Source: Pseudomonadota bacterium
Lineage (GTDB): Bacteria; Pseudomonadota; Gammaproteobacteria; Thiotrichales; Thiotrichaceae
Length of the DNA: 54,762 nt
Reading direction: 5' to 3'
Assembly: GCA_002747455.1 (NCBI GenBank)
Contig: PDPG01000052.1
Coordinates: 1-54,762, forward strand
Within the stretch, counting starts at the first letter, position 1. Each line of letters starts with the position of its first letter. This document shows, piece by piece, positions 16,892-26,176 of this stretch. The position numbers were made by a program, and so were the translations under genes. Under the pieces are notes generated by a model, which did no database searches, was not told where the DNA came from, and saw nothing but the letters and a program-made list of their open reading frames with translations.

Positions 16892-18866
16892 GGTGATCAC
16901 GCAATAAATGTTGCAACTTATCAGCGAGTTGGTTTTGTTGAAACGGCTTGCGCAACAAGTGGTCTTCATCCAGTGATGAATCCAGCTGTTCGCTATAGCC
17001 TGTCATACACAGCACTTTGGTTGTAGGGTGGGTCTGCGGGACTTGTGTGTACAAATCCAAACCACTCAGGGTGCCGGGCATGACAATATCCGTCAGCACT
17101 AAATCATAACGCGGGCGGTTGGCAAGTTGATCCAGCGCCACATCACCATTTTCGGCTAAATCCACGGTGTAACCCATGTTTTTTAGTGTGCGGTAGACGA
17201 ATTGTCGCACACCCTCGTCATCCTCGACCAGCAATATCCGGGCATTTTGCTGTTCCTGTATTCGCTCACAAGCGCCTTCCTCAATGACCGCAGAGGCTTG
17301 CTCGTCTGCCGGAAAAATAATGCGAATTGTCGTACCTTCACCAATTTTGGATTTAATATCGATGCCACCGCCGGATTGCTTGACAAAACCATAGACCATA
17401 CTTAAACCCAAGCCTGTGCCAACACCGGAAGGTTTGGTGGTGTAAAACGGCTCAAAGGCGCGGCTGATGGTTTCGGCAGACATACCTTCGCCTTCATCCC
17501 GAACGCTCAACATAATGTAGTCGCCGTCTGGCAAGTCGCTAAACGCCGTCTGTTGCGTAGATTTATGATAGTTCTGAGTGGTAATCGTGACTTTGCCCCC
17601 CTTGGACATAGCGTCACGCGCATTCAGGGTGAGGTTTAACAAGCAAGTTCCCAGTTGGCTTCGGTCTACCCGTATTGAGGCTAGATTGACGTTCAAACGT
17701 CGCTCTACTTGTATCGTCTCGCCCAAGGTACGTTGCAGCAGCAGGCTAAATTCTTCAACCATTGCGTTCACATCTGTCGGCTCTGGCTTTAATGACTGGC
17801 GACGTGAGAAGGTCAGCAGGCGTTGAATTAATTCACTACCTCGTTTGGCAGCTTGTTGACAGGCATGAATGACCTCGCGCATTTCTTCGCGATCCATGTT
17901 GTCATCTTCAATAAAGTTGAGGTTGCCAAGAATAATGGTGAGTAAATTATTAAAGTCGTGAGCAATCCCCCCGGTCAGGCGTCCTAGTGCCTGCATTTTT
18001 TGTGATTCCACCAGTTCGCGCTCAGTCCGCTTGTGGTCTGTCAGGTCTTGCCCCAAAAAGAAGTAACCAAGGAAGCACTGGTGGTCATCAAAGTGCGGAA
18101 TAAAGCTAATTGACACGTCCAGGGGCTTGCGACCCTTGCGGCGAATGGTGTATTCGCTGGTGACTTCTTTGCCGGATAGCACGGTGGCAATGTCGTGTTG
18201 AGTCTGTGAAAGGTTGCGTGGCTCGACGAATTTAAAAATTGGCTCACCAATTAACTGTTCACGATCCAGGTCAAACCATTCCTGGTGCATGTTGTTAATA
18301 AACTGATACCGATTGTCTTTATCCAGATAGGCGATCAGTGCTGGTACGGCATCAGCGATTTGGCGAATCCACGATTCACTCTGGCGTAATGCCTCGGCGG
18401 TCTCACGATGGGCTTCACTTTCCCGGCGGTACTCCTCAGTACGCTGGGCTACTCGCTTTTCAAGGCGGGCTTCCAAATGGCGGCGCTCAGTTACATCGGT
18501 GTAGGTTGTGACAAAGCCACCATTGTTTTTCATTGGGTTACCGCAGACCTTGATAATAGTGCCATCGGGACGAATGCGGTCAAATACATGCGGTTTAAAG
18601 CGTTCGGCAAGGCGCACACGTTCCGCAACCAACTCATCAATGTCACCCTCGCCATACTCGCCACGCAGGGCGTTGTAGCGAAAGAACTCACTGATGTGTT
18701 GATTGATTTCGACCAGCTCATCGGGGATTTCCAATAGCTCAATCATCCGGCGATTACAGGCGATCAGGCGGAGATCCTGATCAAAAATCGAGATTCCCTG
18801 ATCCAGATAATCCAGAGCGTCAAGCGTCCACGCACTGCGCTGTTCGAGTGTGCTCGTGTTTGTCAT
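16884..18866 (-). CDS. PAS-domain hybrid sensor histidine kinase
   Basis: From the ATG at 18866 the protein has about 660 residues. Domains in order: a PAS domain (about 13-128, LDYLDQGISIFDQDLRLIA), a short coiled linker, a second PAS (about 165-280), and a HisKA region with the phospho-accepting histidine in GGIAHDFNNLLTIILGN (near 301). A HATPase domain follows, with LNLTLNARDAMS, DEGEGMS and GTGLGLSMVYGF. A C-terminal receiver domain has its aspartate in LVLTDIVMPG (near 594). No transmembrane segments are apparent, so it should sense a cytoplasmic signal, possibly a metabolite or redox state. An upstream in-frame extension to 18935 exists but looks non-coding. Confidence 0.9.
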   Translation of the reverse strand: MTNTSTLEQRSAWTLDALDYLDQGISIFDQDLRLIACNRRMIELLEIPDELVEINQHISEFFRYNALRGEYGEGDIDELVAERVRLAERFKPHVFDRIRPDGTIIKVCGNPMKNNGGFVTTYTDVTERRHLEARLEKRVAQRTEEYRRESEAHRETAEALRQSESWIRQIADAVPALIAYLDKDNRYQFINNMHQEWFDLDREQLIGEPIFKFVEPRNLSQTQHDIATVLSGKEVTSEYTIRRKGRKPLDVSISFIPHFDDHQCFLGYFFLGQDLTDHKRTERELVESQKMQALGRLTGGIAHDFNNLLTIILGNLNFIEDDNMDREEMREVIHACQQAAKRGSELIQRLLTFSRRQSLKPEPTDVNAMVEEFSLLLQRTLGETIQVERRLNVNLASIRVDRSQLGTCLLNLTLNARDAMSKGGKVTITTQNYHKSTQQTAFSDLPDGDYIMLSVRDEGEGMSAETISRAFEPFYTTKPSGVGTGLGLSMVYGFVKQSGGGIDIKSKIGEGTTIRIIFPADEQASAVIEEGACERIQEQQNARILLVEDDEGVRQFVYRTLKNMGYTVDLAENGDVALDQLANRPRYDLVLTDIVMPGTLSGLDLYTQVPQTHPTTKVLCMTGYSEQLDSSLDEDHLLRKPFQQNQLADKLQHLLRDHHA

Positions 18867-19010
18867 GGCTAACAGTATCTCGCCTTTTTTTGCCCTTTTG
18901 TAGTTTTTTACTGACGCTTTACAAAATACCGGCAATACAGCTTGGACAGTCAGATATTGTTGCGTTTAGGATGATGTATAGAGGAAATTAATCTTGAGAG
19001 GCGGAGTTTA

Positions 19011-20957
19011 GTGGCAAACCAAACAGATACGTTCCCCAAGTTACTGATTGCGAATGCCGAGCGCTTTAAGCATAAGGCGGCATTTCGTGAGAAGGACTTT
19101 GGCATTTGGCAATCCTGGACCTGGTCACAGATGCGGGATGAAATTTTCGCACTGGCCAATGGCATGGCTGCATTAGGCTTTAAACGTGGCGATAAGCTGG
19201 CCATTGTTGGCCGTAACCGCCCCCGTTTATATTGGGGGATGTGCGCGGCACAATGTCTTGGCGGCATTCCGGTGCCGGTCTACCAGGATTCTGTGGCAGA
19301 AGAAATGCAGTATGTTCTGGATCACTCCGGTGTGAGTTTTGTGCTGGCAGAAGATCAGGAGCAGGTGGATAAGATGTTGGAGATCCACGACCGCTGTCCT
19401 GCCATGCAGCATGTCATCTACGACGATCCGCGTGGGATGCGGGATTATGATAAGGAACATTTGCACGACTTTGCCGAGTTACAGGAAAAAGGCCGTGCAT
19501 TTGCGAAGGAGAATCCCGACTTCTTAATGCAGGAAATCAATAAAGGGAAGGGCGAGGATATTGGTATTTTCCTTTACACCTCTGGTACCACCGGCAAGCC
19601 GAAAGGCGTGGTCATGACCAATGACAACATTCTCATTAGTGCCAAGAACAGTATCGAATTTGATAATTTGACTCAGGATGAAGAAATCGTTTCTTACCTG
19701 CCGATGGCGTGGGTAGGGGATCATATTTTCTCTTATGCACAGGCTTATCTGACAGGCTTCTGTGTGAACTGTCCCGAAAGTGAAGCAACGGTTGCGACGG
19801 ATTTACGAGAAATCGGCCCGACCTATTATTTTGCTCCGCCTCGCGTCTTTGAAGGTATCTTAACTTCCGTGACCATCCGCATGATGGATGCAGGGAAGCT
19901 CAAGCAGAAAATGTTCAACTACTTTATGGAGGTTGCCAAGAAGACCGGCGTGGCAATGCTGGATGGCAAGGAGATATCCGCTAAGGAGCGCTTCCTGTAT
20001 TGGCTGGGCAATATTCTGGTGTATGCACCGCTGAAGAATACAATGGGCTTTAGTCGCATTCGATTAGCTTATACCGCCGGTGAGGCGATTGGGCCGGAGA
20101 TCTTCGATTTCTTCCGCTCGCTGGGTATTAATATCAAGCAGCTTTACGGTCAAACGGAAGCGGCGGTATTTATTACCATGCAACCGGATGGTGAGATTTA
20201 TGCTGACACTGTAGGTGTCCCTGCGCCGGGTGTTGAGGTAAAGATTAATGATGACGGTGAGGTCATGTACCGTAGCCCCGGCGTGTTTCACAGTTACTAT
20301 AAAAATGAAAAATCAACCAATGAAACCAAGGATGCTGACGGCTTTGTGTTTACAGGGGATGCTGGGTATTTCGCAGATAATGGCCACCTGAAAATCATCG
20401 ACCGTGCCAAGGATGTGGGTAAATTTAGCGATGGCAGTATGTTTGCGCCGAAGTATATCGAGAACAAACTGAAATTCTTCCCACATATTAAAGAGGCGGT
20501 TGCCATTGGTGATGGCAAGGACTATTGCACCGCTTTCATCAATATTGATCTTGAGGCTGTGGGCAATTGGGCAGAACGCAATAACGTGCCGTATGCCAGT
20601 TATCAGGAATTGGCCGGAAATGAGCACGTTTACCAGATGATGCTGGAGAGCATTGAACAGGTGAACAAGGACTTGTCCACGGATAGCCTGATGTCTAAAT
20701 CACAGATTCATCGCTTCCTGATTTTGCATAAGGAGCTTGACCCGGATGATGGTGAGTTAACACGTACCGGCAAGGTGCGTCGCCGGATTGTCAATGAGAA
20801 ATATGGGGTGTTGATTGATGCCTTATACAACGGCGCGGAGGATTGTTATATCAATACTGAAGTTGCGTTTGAAGATGGTCGCAAGGGGTCGATTGAAGCA
20901 ACATTGAAGATTTGTGATGTGAAAACCTTTGAGCCAAATGTAAAGGAGGCCAGCTGA
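19011..20957 (+). CDS. AMP-forming acyl-CoA ligase, long-chain type
   Basis: This 648-residue adenylate-forming enzyme starts at GTG, preceded by AGGCGGAG. It has the AMP-binding P-loop LYTSGTTGKPKGVVMTN near residue 190, LYGQTEAAVFITM near 380 and FTGDAGYFADNGHLKIIDRA with the catalytic hinge region near 445. Its size and motifs match long-chain-fatty-acid-type ligases. It would activate a carboxylic acid to its CoA ester in the cytoplasm. It is the first gene of a plus-strand operon with a branched-chain-type ABC importer; its stop overlaps the start of the first ATPase gene (TGATG). The substrate cannot be read from the sequence; context suggests the acid taken up by that importer. Confidence 0.88.
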   Translation: MANQTDTFPKLLIANAERFKHKAAFREKDFGIWQSWTWSQMRDEIFALANGMAALGFKRGDKLAIVGRNRPRLYWGMCAAQCLGGIPVPVYQDSVAEEMQYVLDHSGVSFVLAEDQEQVDKMLEIHDRCPAMQHVIYDDPRGMRDYDKEHLHDFAELQEKGRAFAKENPDFLMQEINKGKGEDIGIFLYTSGTTGKPKGVVMTNDNILISAKNSIEFDNLTQDEEIVSYLPMAWVGDHIFSYAQAYLTGFCVNCPESEATVATDLREIGPTYYFAPPRVFEGILTSVTIRMMDAGKLKQKMFNYFMEVAKKTGVAMLDGKEISAKERFLYWLGNILVYAPLKNTMGFSRIRLAYTAGEAIGPEIFDFFRSLGINIKQLYGQTEAAVFITMQPDGEIYADTVGVPAPGVEVKINDDGEVMYRSPGVFHSYYKNEKSTNETKDADGFVFTGDAGYFADNGHLKIIDRAKDVGKFSDGSMFAPKYIENKLKFFPHIKEAVAIGDGKDYCTAFINIDLEAVGNWAERNNVPYASYQELAGNEHVYQMMLESIEQVNKDLSTDSLMSKSQIHRFLILHKELDPDDGELTRTGKVRRRIVNEKYGVLIDALYNGAEDCYINTEVAFEDGRKGSIEATLKICDVKTFEPNVKEAS

Positions 20958-21748
20958 TGAGTGAAAAAAACGGAAGTGGCGATACTTTACTGGAAGTTAA
21001 GAATATATCGCTGTCATTTGGTGGCGTTAAGGCACTGACAGACATTAGTTTTGATATTAAGGAAGGGGAAGTCAGAGCCATCATCGGCCCCAATGGTGCG
21101 GGTAAAAGCTCGATGCTGAATGTGATCAGTGGCTTTTATCGACCGCAAGAGGGTGAAGTGTGGTTTCGTGGCAAAAAGCGCGGTGCAGTAAAGCCCTATG
21201 AGGTGGCGCGTCAGGGAGTGGCCAGAACCTTCCAGAACATTGCCTTGTTTAAGGGGATGTCCACACTGGATAACCTGATGACGGGTCGTATCACGCAGAT
21301 GAAGAGGAATATGTTTTGGCAGGCATTGTGGAAAGGGCCTGCCGAGCGTGAGGAGCTTGAGCATCGTGAGCGGGTTGAGCACATTATTGACTTTCTTGGC
21401 ATTCAGGCGATTCGTAAAACGCCGGTTGGGCGTTTGCCTTACGGTATGCAAAAGCGTGTGGAGCTGGGACGGGCGCTGGCAGCAGAAGCTAAATTATTAT
21501 TGTTGGATGAGCCAATGGCGGGCATGAATCTGGAGGAAAAAGAGGATATGAGCCGCTTTATTCTGGATGTGAATGACGAATTTGGCACAACCATTACGTT
21601 AATCGAACATGATATTGGCGTGGTGATGGATCTTTCAGATCGTGTGGTGGTGTTGGACTATGGCTGTAAGTTGGCGGATAGCACACCGGATGTTGTGTGT
21701 AATGATCAGGCGGTCATTGATGCCTATCTGGGGGTGAGCCATGACTAA
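20957..21748 (+). CDS. ABC transporter ATP-binding protein, LivG type
   Basis: This 263-residue ATPase has Walker A IGPNGAGKSSMLN near residue 42, a signature region PYGMQKRVELGRALA and Walker B LLLLDEPMAGMNLEE. The spacing and the C-terminal extension after the switch histidine (TLIEHDIGVVMDLSDRVVVLDYG) are typical of LivG subunits of the hydrophobic-amino-acid transporter family. The usual LSGG signature is replaced by LPYG, a common variant in this subfamily. It has a strong AAAGGAGG ribosome site within the preceding ligase gene. It should pair with the LivF-like ATPase at 25349 on the two permeases. Confidence 0.92.
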   Translation: MSEKNGSGDTLLEVKNISLSFGGVKALTDISFDIKEGEVRAIIGPNGAGKSSMLNVISGFYRPQEGEVWFRGKKRGAVKPYEVARQGVARTFQNIALFKGMSTLDNLMTGRITQMKRNMFWQALWKGPAEREELEHRERVEHIIDFLGIQAIRKTPVGRLPYGMQKRVELGRALAAEAKLLLLDEPMAGMNLEEKEDMSRFILDVNDEFGTTITLIEHDIGVVMDLSDRVVVLDYGCKLADSTPDVVCNDQAVIDAYLGVSHD

Positions 21749-21784
21749 CATTTCTATTTTTCATCTGGATCGGGGAGGCAAGCG

Positions 21785-22786
21785 ATGAGTCCGGTATTTC
21801 TTAATGCGTTGGAGGTCATTCTCAATGGCTTGATGGCGGGTGTGATGTACTCTTTGGTCGCGCTCGGTTTTGTACTGATTTATAAAGCCTCTGGCATATT
21901 TAACTATGCGCAGGGTGTGATGGCCTTGTTTGCCGCACTGACGTTGGTTGGCTTTCAGACAGGTCAGGTACCGTTTTCCCATCTGATTAATGCCATTTTC
22001 GGCACCAAGATCCACCATTGGGGAAGTGGGATGAATACTTTCCTCGCCATTTTGCTGACGATGGCGGTGATGATTCTGTTTGCCTGGCTGCTGGAGAAGA
22101 TTGTACTCAAACACATGGTGAATCAGGCACCCATTATTCTGTTTATGACGACCATTGGCTTGGCGTACTTCATGGAAGGCTTTGGTGATCTGATGTGGGG
22201 CGCGGATATAAAAACAATGGACGTTGGCCTGCCATCGGGTGGTTCACTCTGGTTAGAGAATGTTACTAAAGGTTGGGCGGCAGAAGGTTCCGAGTATTAT
22301 GGCATGTATATTGATGTGCTGGATATTTGGGCTGCCAGTATTGCTATCTTGTTGGTGATTGCGCTCACCTTGTTTTCGCAGTACACCAAAACAGGCCGTG
22401 CTCTACGTGCTGTTGCCGATGATCATCAGGCCGCGCTGACAGTAGGTATTTCACTGCGCACAATCTGGATTATCGTCTGGTCGCTGGCAGGGTTTGTAGC
22501 CTTGGTTGCTGGAATCATGTGGGGCTCTAAATCTGGTGTGCAGTTCTCTTTGTCACTAATCGCACTGAAGGCGTTACCAGTATTGATCCTGGGTGGTTTC
22601 ACCTCAATTCCGGGAGCGATTATTGGTGGTTTGATTATTGGGGTCGGAGAGAAATTATTTGAATACTCCATTGGTAGCATGATTGGTGGTGCTACTGAGA
22701 ACTGGTTTGCTTATGCGCTGGCTTTGGCTTTCCTGATGTTCAGGCCACAAGGTCTGTTCGGTGAAAAAATTATTGAGAGGGTTTAA
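21785..22786 (+). CDS. Branched-chain-type ABC transporter permease, LivH type
   Basis: This 333-residue polytopic membrane protein has roughly eight hydrophobic segments. The N-terminal LEVILNGLMAGVMYSLVALGF and FNYAQGVMALFAAL are typical of LivH, as is the late cytoplasmic loop RALRAVADDHQAALTVGIS, which contacts the ATPase. It forms half of the transmembrane channel. It is somewhat longer than E. coli LivH (308) because of an insertion around residues 65-80 and 140-170 between membrane segments. It follows the LivG-like gene by 36 bp and precedes the LivM-like gene by 3 bp, with GGGGAGG as ribosome site. Confidence 0.92.
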   Translation: MSPVFLNALEVILNGLMAGVMYSLVALGFVLIYKASGIFNYAQGVMALFAALTLVGFQTGQVPFSHLINAIFGTKIHHWGSGMNTFLAILLTMAVMILFAWLLEKIVLKHMVNQAPIILFMTTIGLAYFMEGFGDLMWGADIKTMDVGLPSGGSLWLENVTKGWAAEGSEYYGMYIDVLDIWAASIAILLVIALTLFSQYTKTGRALRAVADDHQAALTVGISLRTIWIIVWSLAGFVALVAGIMWGSKSGVQFSLSLIALKALPVLILGGFTSIPGAIIGGLIIGVGEKLFEYSIGSMIGGATENWFAYALALAFLMFRPQGLFGEKIIERV

Positions 22787-22789
22787 ATC

Positions 22790-23866
22790 ATGTTTTACAG
22801 AGAAGCCGGAGACTTTAAAACCTCGTACGCGAAGGATCAACAAACCTTCCCGATTAAGCTGGATCGTTACTGGGTATATGGCGTATTGGCCTTTGCCTTT
22901 CTGGTCGTACCATTTTTTATCAATGACTACTGGGAAAAGTCGGTATTACTACCATTCCTGGTCTGGTCAATGGCTGCATTGGGCTTGAACATTCTGACAG
23001 GCTACTGTGGTCAGGTGAGCCTTGGAACGGGCGGTTTTATGGCCGTTGGTGCGTATGCCTGCTACAAGCTGATGGTGGCATTCCCTGAACTGAATATCTT
23101 CTTGATCATCATATTGTCCGGCCTGATAACGGCTGCGGTGGGTGTGGCATTTGGATTACCCAGTTTACGCATTAAGGGGTTCTACTTGGCTGTTGCGACA
23201 TTGGCGGCGCAGTTCTTTCTGATCTGGGTGTTCAACAAGATTCCGTGGTTCTACAACTATTCCGCATCAGGAATGATTACCGCGCCTGAGCGTAGCATCT
23301 TTGGGATTGCCGTCACCGGGCCATCGGCACCGCCTTGGGCAACCTATCTGTTCTGTCTGACCTTGGTGACACTGTTTGCCTTCGTTGCACGAAATTTGAC
23401 GCGAGGCCGCATTGGTCGTTCATGGATGGCAATTCGTGACATGGATATTGCCGCTGAAATCATTGGGGTGCCACCGTTAAAGGCAAAGTTATCAGCTTTC
23501 GCGGTCAGTTCGTTCTATATCGGAATGGCGGGTGCAATGCTGTTTGGTGTCTACCTGGGTTCAGCAGAGCCAACGGAAGCCTTCGGTATTGATAAGTCGT
23601 TCTTAGTGTTGTTTATGATTATTGTTGGTGGTCTCGGCAGTATTCTTGGTTCTTTCTTAGGTGCGGCGTTCTTGATTCTGGTGCCGGTACTGATGAAGAA
23701 TATTATGGTCGGAGGCTTCGGCTGGCCGGCTGATTTGGCGGCTCACCTTGAACTATTGTTTATCGGTGCGTTGATTATGTTTTTCTTGGTTGTGGAGCCA
23801 CATGGTTTAGCCCAGCTCTGGCGCATGACAAAAGAGAAATTGAGACTCTGGCCATTCCCGCATTAA
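22790..23866 (+). CDS. Branched-chain-type ABC transporter permease, LivM type
   Basis: This 358-residue membrane protein has an N-terminal cytoplasmic stretch of about 30 residues followed by multiple hydrophobic helices. The LivM hallmark region ALGLNILTGYCGQVSLGTGG is present, as are LRIKGFYLAVATLAAQFF and the ATPase-contact loop RSWMAIRDMDIAAEIIGVP. It is the second channel half of the importer. A GAGAGGG site lies in the 3' end of the LivH-like gene. It is followed by a 93-bp gap containing a small hairpin and then the binding-protein gene. Confidence 0.92.
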   Translation: MFYREAGDFKTSYAKDQQTFPIKLDRYWVYGVLAFAFLVVPFFINDYWEKSVLLPFLVWSMAALGLNILTGYCGQVSLGTGGFMAVGAYACYKLMVAFPELNIFLIIILSGLITAAVGVAFGLPSLRIKGFYLAVATLAAQFFLIWVFNKIPWFYNYSASGMITAPERSIFGIAVTGPSAPPWATYLFCLTLVTLFAFVARNLTRGRIGRSWMAIRDMDIAAEIIGVPPLKAKLSAFAVSSFYIGMAGAMLFGVYLGSAEPTEAFGIDKSFLVLFMIIVGGLGSILGSFLGAAFLILVPVLMKNIMVGGFGWPADLAAHLELLFIGALIMFFLVVEPHGLAQLWRMTKEKLRLWPFPH

Positions 23867-23898
23867 TTGGGCCGAGCGAGTTAGATGACAAGGTGACA

Positions 23899-23923
23899 CG
23901 GGTTCGACTAACTATGGAACCCG
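23899..23923 (+). promoter_or_regulatory. Hairpin upstream of the binding-protein gene
   Basis: A perfect 7-bp inverted repeat, CGGGTTC / GAACCCG with an 11-nt loop, sits in the gap between the LivM-like and binding-protein genes. There is no T-tract. Downstream is an unusually strong ribosome site (AGGAGGAGGT, 5 nt from the ATG). The hairpin may protect a processed mRNA 5' end. Confidence 0.3.
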
Positions 23924-23959
23924 CAGCACCGACAAGTGAGTTAATAGGAGGAGGTATCT

Positions 23960-25255
23960 ATGAAATTGAAATTATTAAGCGCAGCCGTGGTTGCTGCAAC
24001 TGCACTGGCAACAGCCGTACCCGCAATGGCCGATTTGACGTTCCCAATGTTGAGCTATCGCACAGGTCCTTATGGCCCGAATGGTACTGAGTTTGCCGAT
24101 GGTTATGCTGACTACTTCACACTGCTGAATGAGCGTGATGGTGGTATCGGCGGCGTAAAAGCAGTCACCCCTGAATGTGAAACGGCATACAACACGCAAA
24201 AAGGTGTGGAGTGCTACGAATCCACTAAAGGTAGCGGTGCGTTGCTCTATCAGCCACTTTCAACGGGTATTACTTATCAGTTGATTCCTAAGGCAACAGC
24301 CGATGATATTCCGATCCATTCGATGGGTTATGGTCGTACTTCTGCCGAAAACGGTAAGGTGTTCAGTCACATCTTTAACTATCCCGGCACTTATTGGGAT
24401 GCGGCTTCGGTCATTATCAAGCATATTGCCGATATGGAAAAAGGTGACCTGAAAGGCAAGAAGATTACCCTGCTGTATCACAATTCGGCTTATGGTAAAG
24501 AGCCAATTCGTACACTGGAAGAGCTGGCGAAAAAGTATGGCTACAAGCTGTCACTGATACCGGTAGATCATCCTGGTCAGGAGCAAAAGTCGCAATGGTT
24601 GAAGATTCGCCGTGATCGTCCGGATTATGTGGTGATGTGGGGTTGGGGTGTCATGAACCAGGTGGCGGTTAAAGAAGCTTCCAATATTCGTTTCCCAATG
24701 GATAAATTTATTGGAGTGTGGTGGGCAGCGTCTGAGAATGATGTGCTACCTGCTGGTGCTGGCGCAAACGGTTATAAGGCGGTGGCTTTCCACGGCGTTG
24801 GTGATGATTACCCCGTGTTTGCTGACATCCGTAAGTACGTAAAAGACAAAGGTCTTGCTGCTGGAGATGGCAGCAACATCGGTAGCGTTTTGTATAACCG
24901 TGGTCTGTATGCGGCAATGTTGGCAGCAGAAGCGGCGGCTAACGCACAGAAGATTCATAACACCAAAAACATCAACAGCTCACAAATGCGCGATGGTATG
25001 GAGTCACTGAAAATTGATGCTGCACGTTTGGAAGAGTTGGGGCTGAAAGGCTTTGCACCAGAGATTAGTGTGACCTGTGAAAAACACGGTGGCCCTGGTC
25101 TTGGTATGATCCAGCAGTGGGATGCAAAAGCGAAGAAGTGGGTATTAATCACTGACTTCATCGCCTCGGATCGTGAAGTGATTGACCCACTTATTGCAGA
25201 AGACTCTGCTGCTTATGCAAAAGAAAACGGCTTGAAAGAGCGCGAGTGTAAGTAA
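23960..25255 (+). CDS. ABC transporter periplasmic substrate-binding protein
   Basis: This 431-residue protein has a classic signal peptide (LLSAAVVAATALATAVPAMA, cut before DLTFPML). The mature part is a type I periplasmic-binding fold (Peripla_BP_6 family): YRTGPYGPNGTEFADGYAD, the duplicated-lobe segment GKKITLLYHNSAYGKEPI, and DYVVMWGWGVMNQVAVKEA. It captures the solute for the LivHM-like channel. The ligand is not predictable by eye; relatives in clusters with acyl-CoA ligases are usually annotated as branched-chain amino acid binding without proof. It has the strongest ribosome site of the operon and is flanked by hairpins, consistent with higher expression than the permeases. Confidence 0.9.
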   Translation: MKLKLLSAAVVAATALATAVPAMADLTFPMLSYRTGPYGPNGTEFADGYADYFTLLNERDGGIGGVKAVTPECETAYNTQKGVECYESTKGSGALLYQPLSTGITYQLIPKATADDIPIHSMGYGRTSAENGKVFSHIFNYPGTYWDAASVIIKHIADMEKGDLKGKKITLLYHNSAYGKEPIRTLEELAKKYGYKLSLIPVDHPGQEQKSQWLKIRRDRPDYVVMWGWGVMNQVAVKEASNIRFPMDKFIGVWWAASENDVLPAGAGANGYKAVAFHGVGDDYPVFADIRKYVKDKGLAAGDGSNIGSVLYNRGLYAAMLAAEAAANAQKIHNTKNINSSQMRDGMESLKIDAARLEELGLKGFAPEISVTCEKHGGPGLGMIQQWDAKAKKWVLITDFIASDREVIDPLIAEDSAAYAKENGLKERECK

Positions 25256-25274
25256 GACAAGCCTTGATGGTTGA

Positions 25275-25310
25275 TGGCGTTGGGTATTAATACGCAGATA
25301 CCCAACGCCA
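25275..25310 (+). promoter_or_regulatory. Long mRNA stem-loop after the binding-protein gene
   Basis: A perfect 13-bp inverted repeat, TGGCGTTGGGTAT / ATACCCAACGCCA with a 10-nt loop, starts 20 bp after the binding-protein stop. No T-tract follows. It is best read as a 3'-stabilising or partial attenuation hairpin that raises binding-protein mRNA relative to the downstream ATPase and ligase. Confidence 0.6.
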
Positions 25311-25348
25311 CCGCTCTTGCAACCTGCCCACAACGATGACGGAAAACT

Positions 25349-26161
25349 ATGTCTACTGATAATACGATTCTCAGCATTAAGAACATCGAAGTGATTTATG
25401 ATCATGTGATTCTGGTGCTCAAAGGGGTGTCACTGGATGTGCCCAAAGGTGGCATTGTGGCCCTATTAGGAGCCAATGGTGCCGGTAAAACAACCACCAT
25501 TAAATCCATCTCGAATATCCTGAAAACGGAGCGTGGTGAAGTCACCAAAGGCTCAATCACCTTTGAGGGGGAGCAAATTGAAAATTTGTCACCAACGGCT
25601 TTGGTGAAGCGTGGTGTGGTGCAAGTGATGGAAGGTCGTCATTGTTTTGAGCATTTGACGGTTGAAGAAAATCTGCTGACAGGCGCTTATACGCGCACCG
25701 ATGGGCGTAAAGCTATCGCTGATGACCTGGAAAAAGTGTACGACTACTTTCCGCGTTTGCGGGAGCGCCGTAAGAGTCAGGCGGGTTACACCTCTGGTGG
25801 TGAGCAGCAAATGGTGGCGGTCGGGCGTGCGTTAATGGCACGACCCAAGTTGATTTTGCTGGATGAGCCTTCCATGGGATTAGCACCGCAGTTGGTGGAA
25901 GAAATCTTTGAAATTGTTAAAACGCTCAATGAGAAAGAAGGTGTGACTTTCTTATTGGCAGAGCAGAACGTCTCGGTGGCGCTGCGTTATGCTACGCATG
26001 GCTATATTCTTGAAAGTGGTCGCGTGGTCATGGATGGTGAAGCGTCATCCTTGATGAATAATGAGGACGTGAAAGAATTTTATCTGGGTCTGAGTGGCGG
26101 GGATAAAAAGAGCTTCCGTGATGTGAAGCACTACCGTCGCCGTAAACGTTGGTTGGCTTAA
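25349..26161 (+). CDS. ABC transporter ATP-binding protein, LivF type
   Basis: This 270-residue ATPase has Walker A LLGANGAGKTTTIK near residue 41, the signature TSGGEQQMVAVGRALM, Walker B LILLDEPSMGLAPQLVEEIF and the switch region FLLAEQNVSVALRYATHGYILESG. These are LivF hallmarks. It is longer than E. coli LivF (237), with a basic C-terminal tail (DVKHYRRRKRWLA). It is the second ATPase of the importer; its gene follows the binding-protein gene after a 93-bp gap with a strong stem-loop and precedes the second ligase gene by 15 bp. The ribosome site is weak. Confidence 0.92.
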   Translation: MSTDNTILSIKNIEVIYDHVILVLKGVSLDVPKGGIVALLGANGAGKTTTIKSISNILKTERGEVTKGSITFEGEQIENLSPTALVKRGVVQVMEGRHCFEHLTVEENLLTGAYTRTDGRKAIADDLEKVYDYFPRLRERRKSQAGYTSGGEQQMVAVGRALMARPKLILLDEPSMGLAPQLVEEIFEIVKTLNEKEGVTFLLAEQNVSVALRYATHGYILESGRVVMDGEASSLMNNEDVKEFYLGLSGGDKKSFRDVKHYRRRKRWLA

Positions 26162-26176
26162 GGGAATACTAACTCA

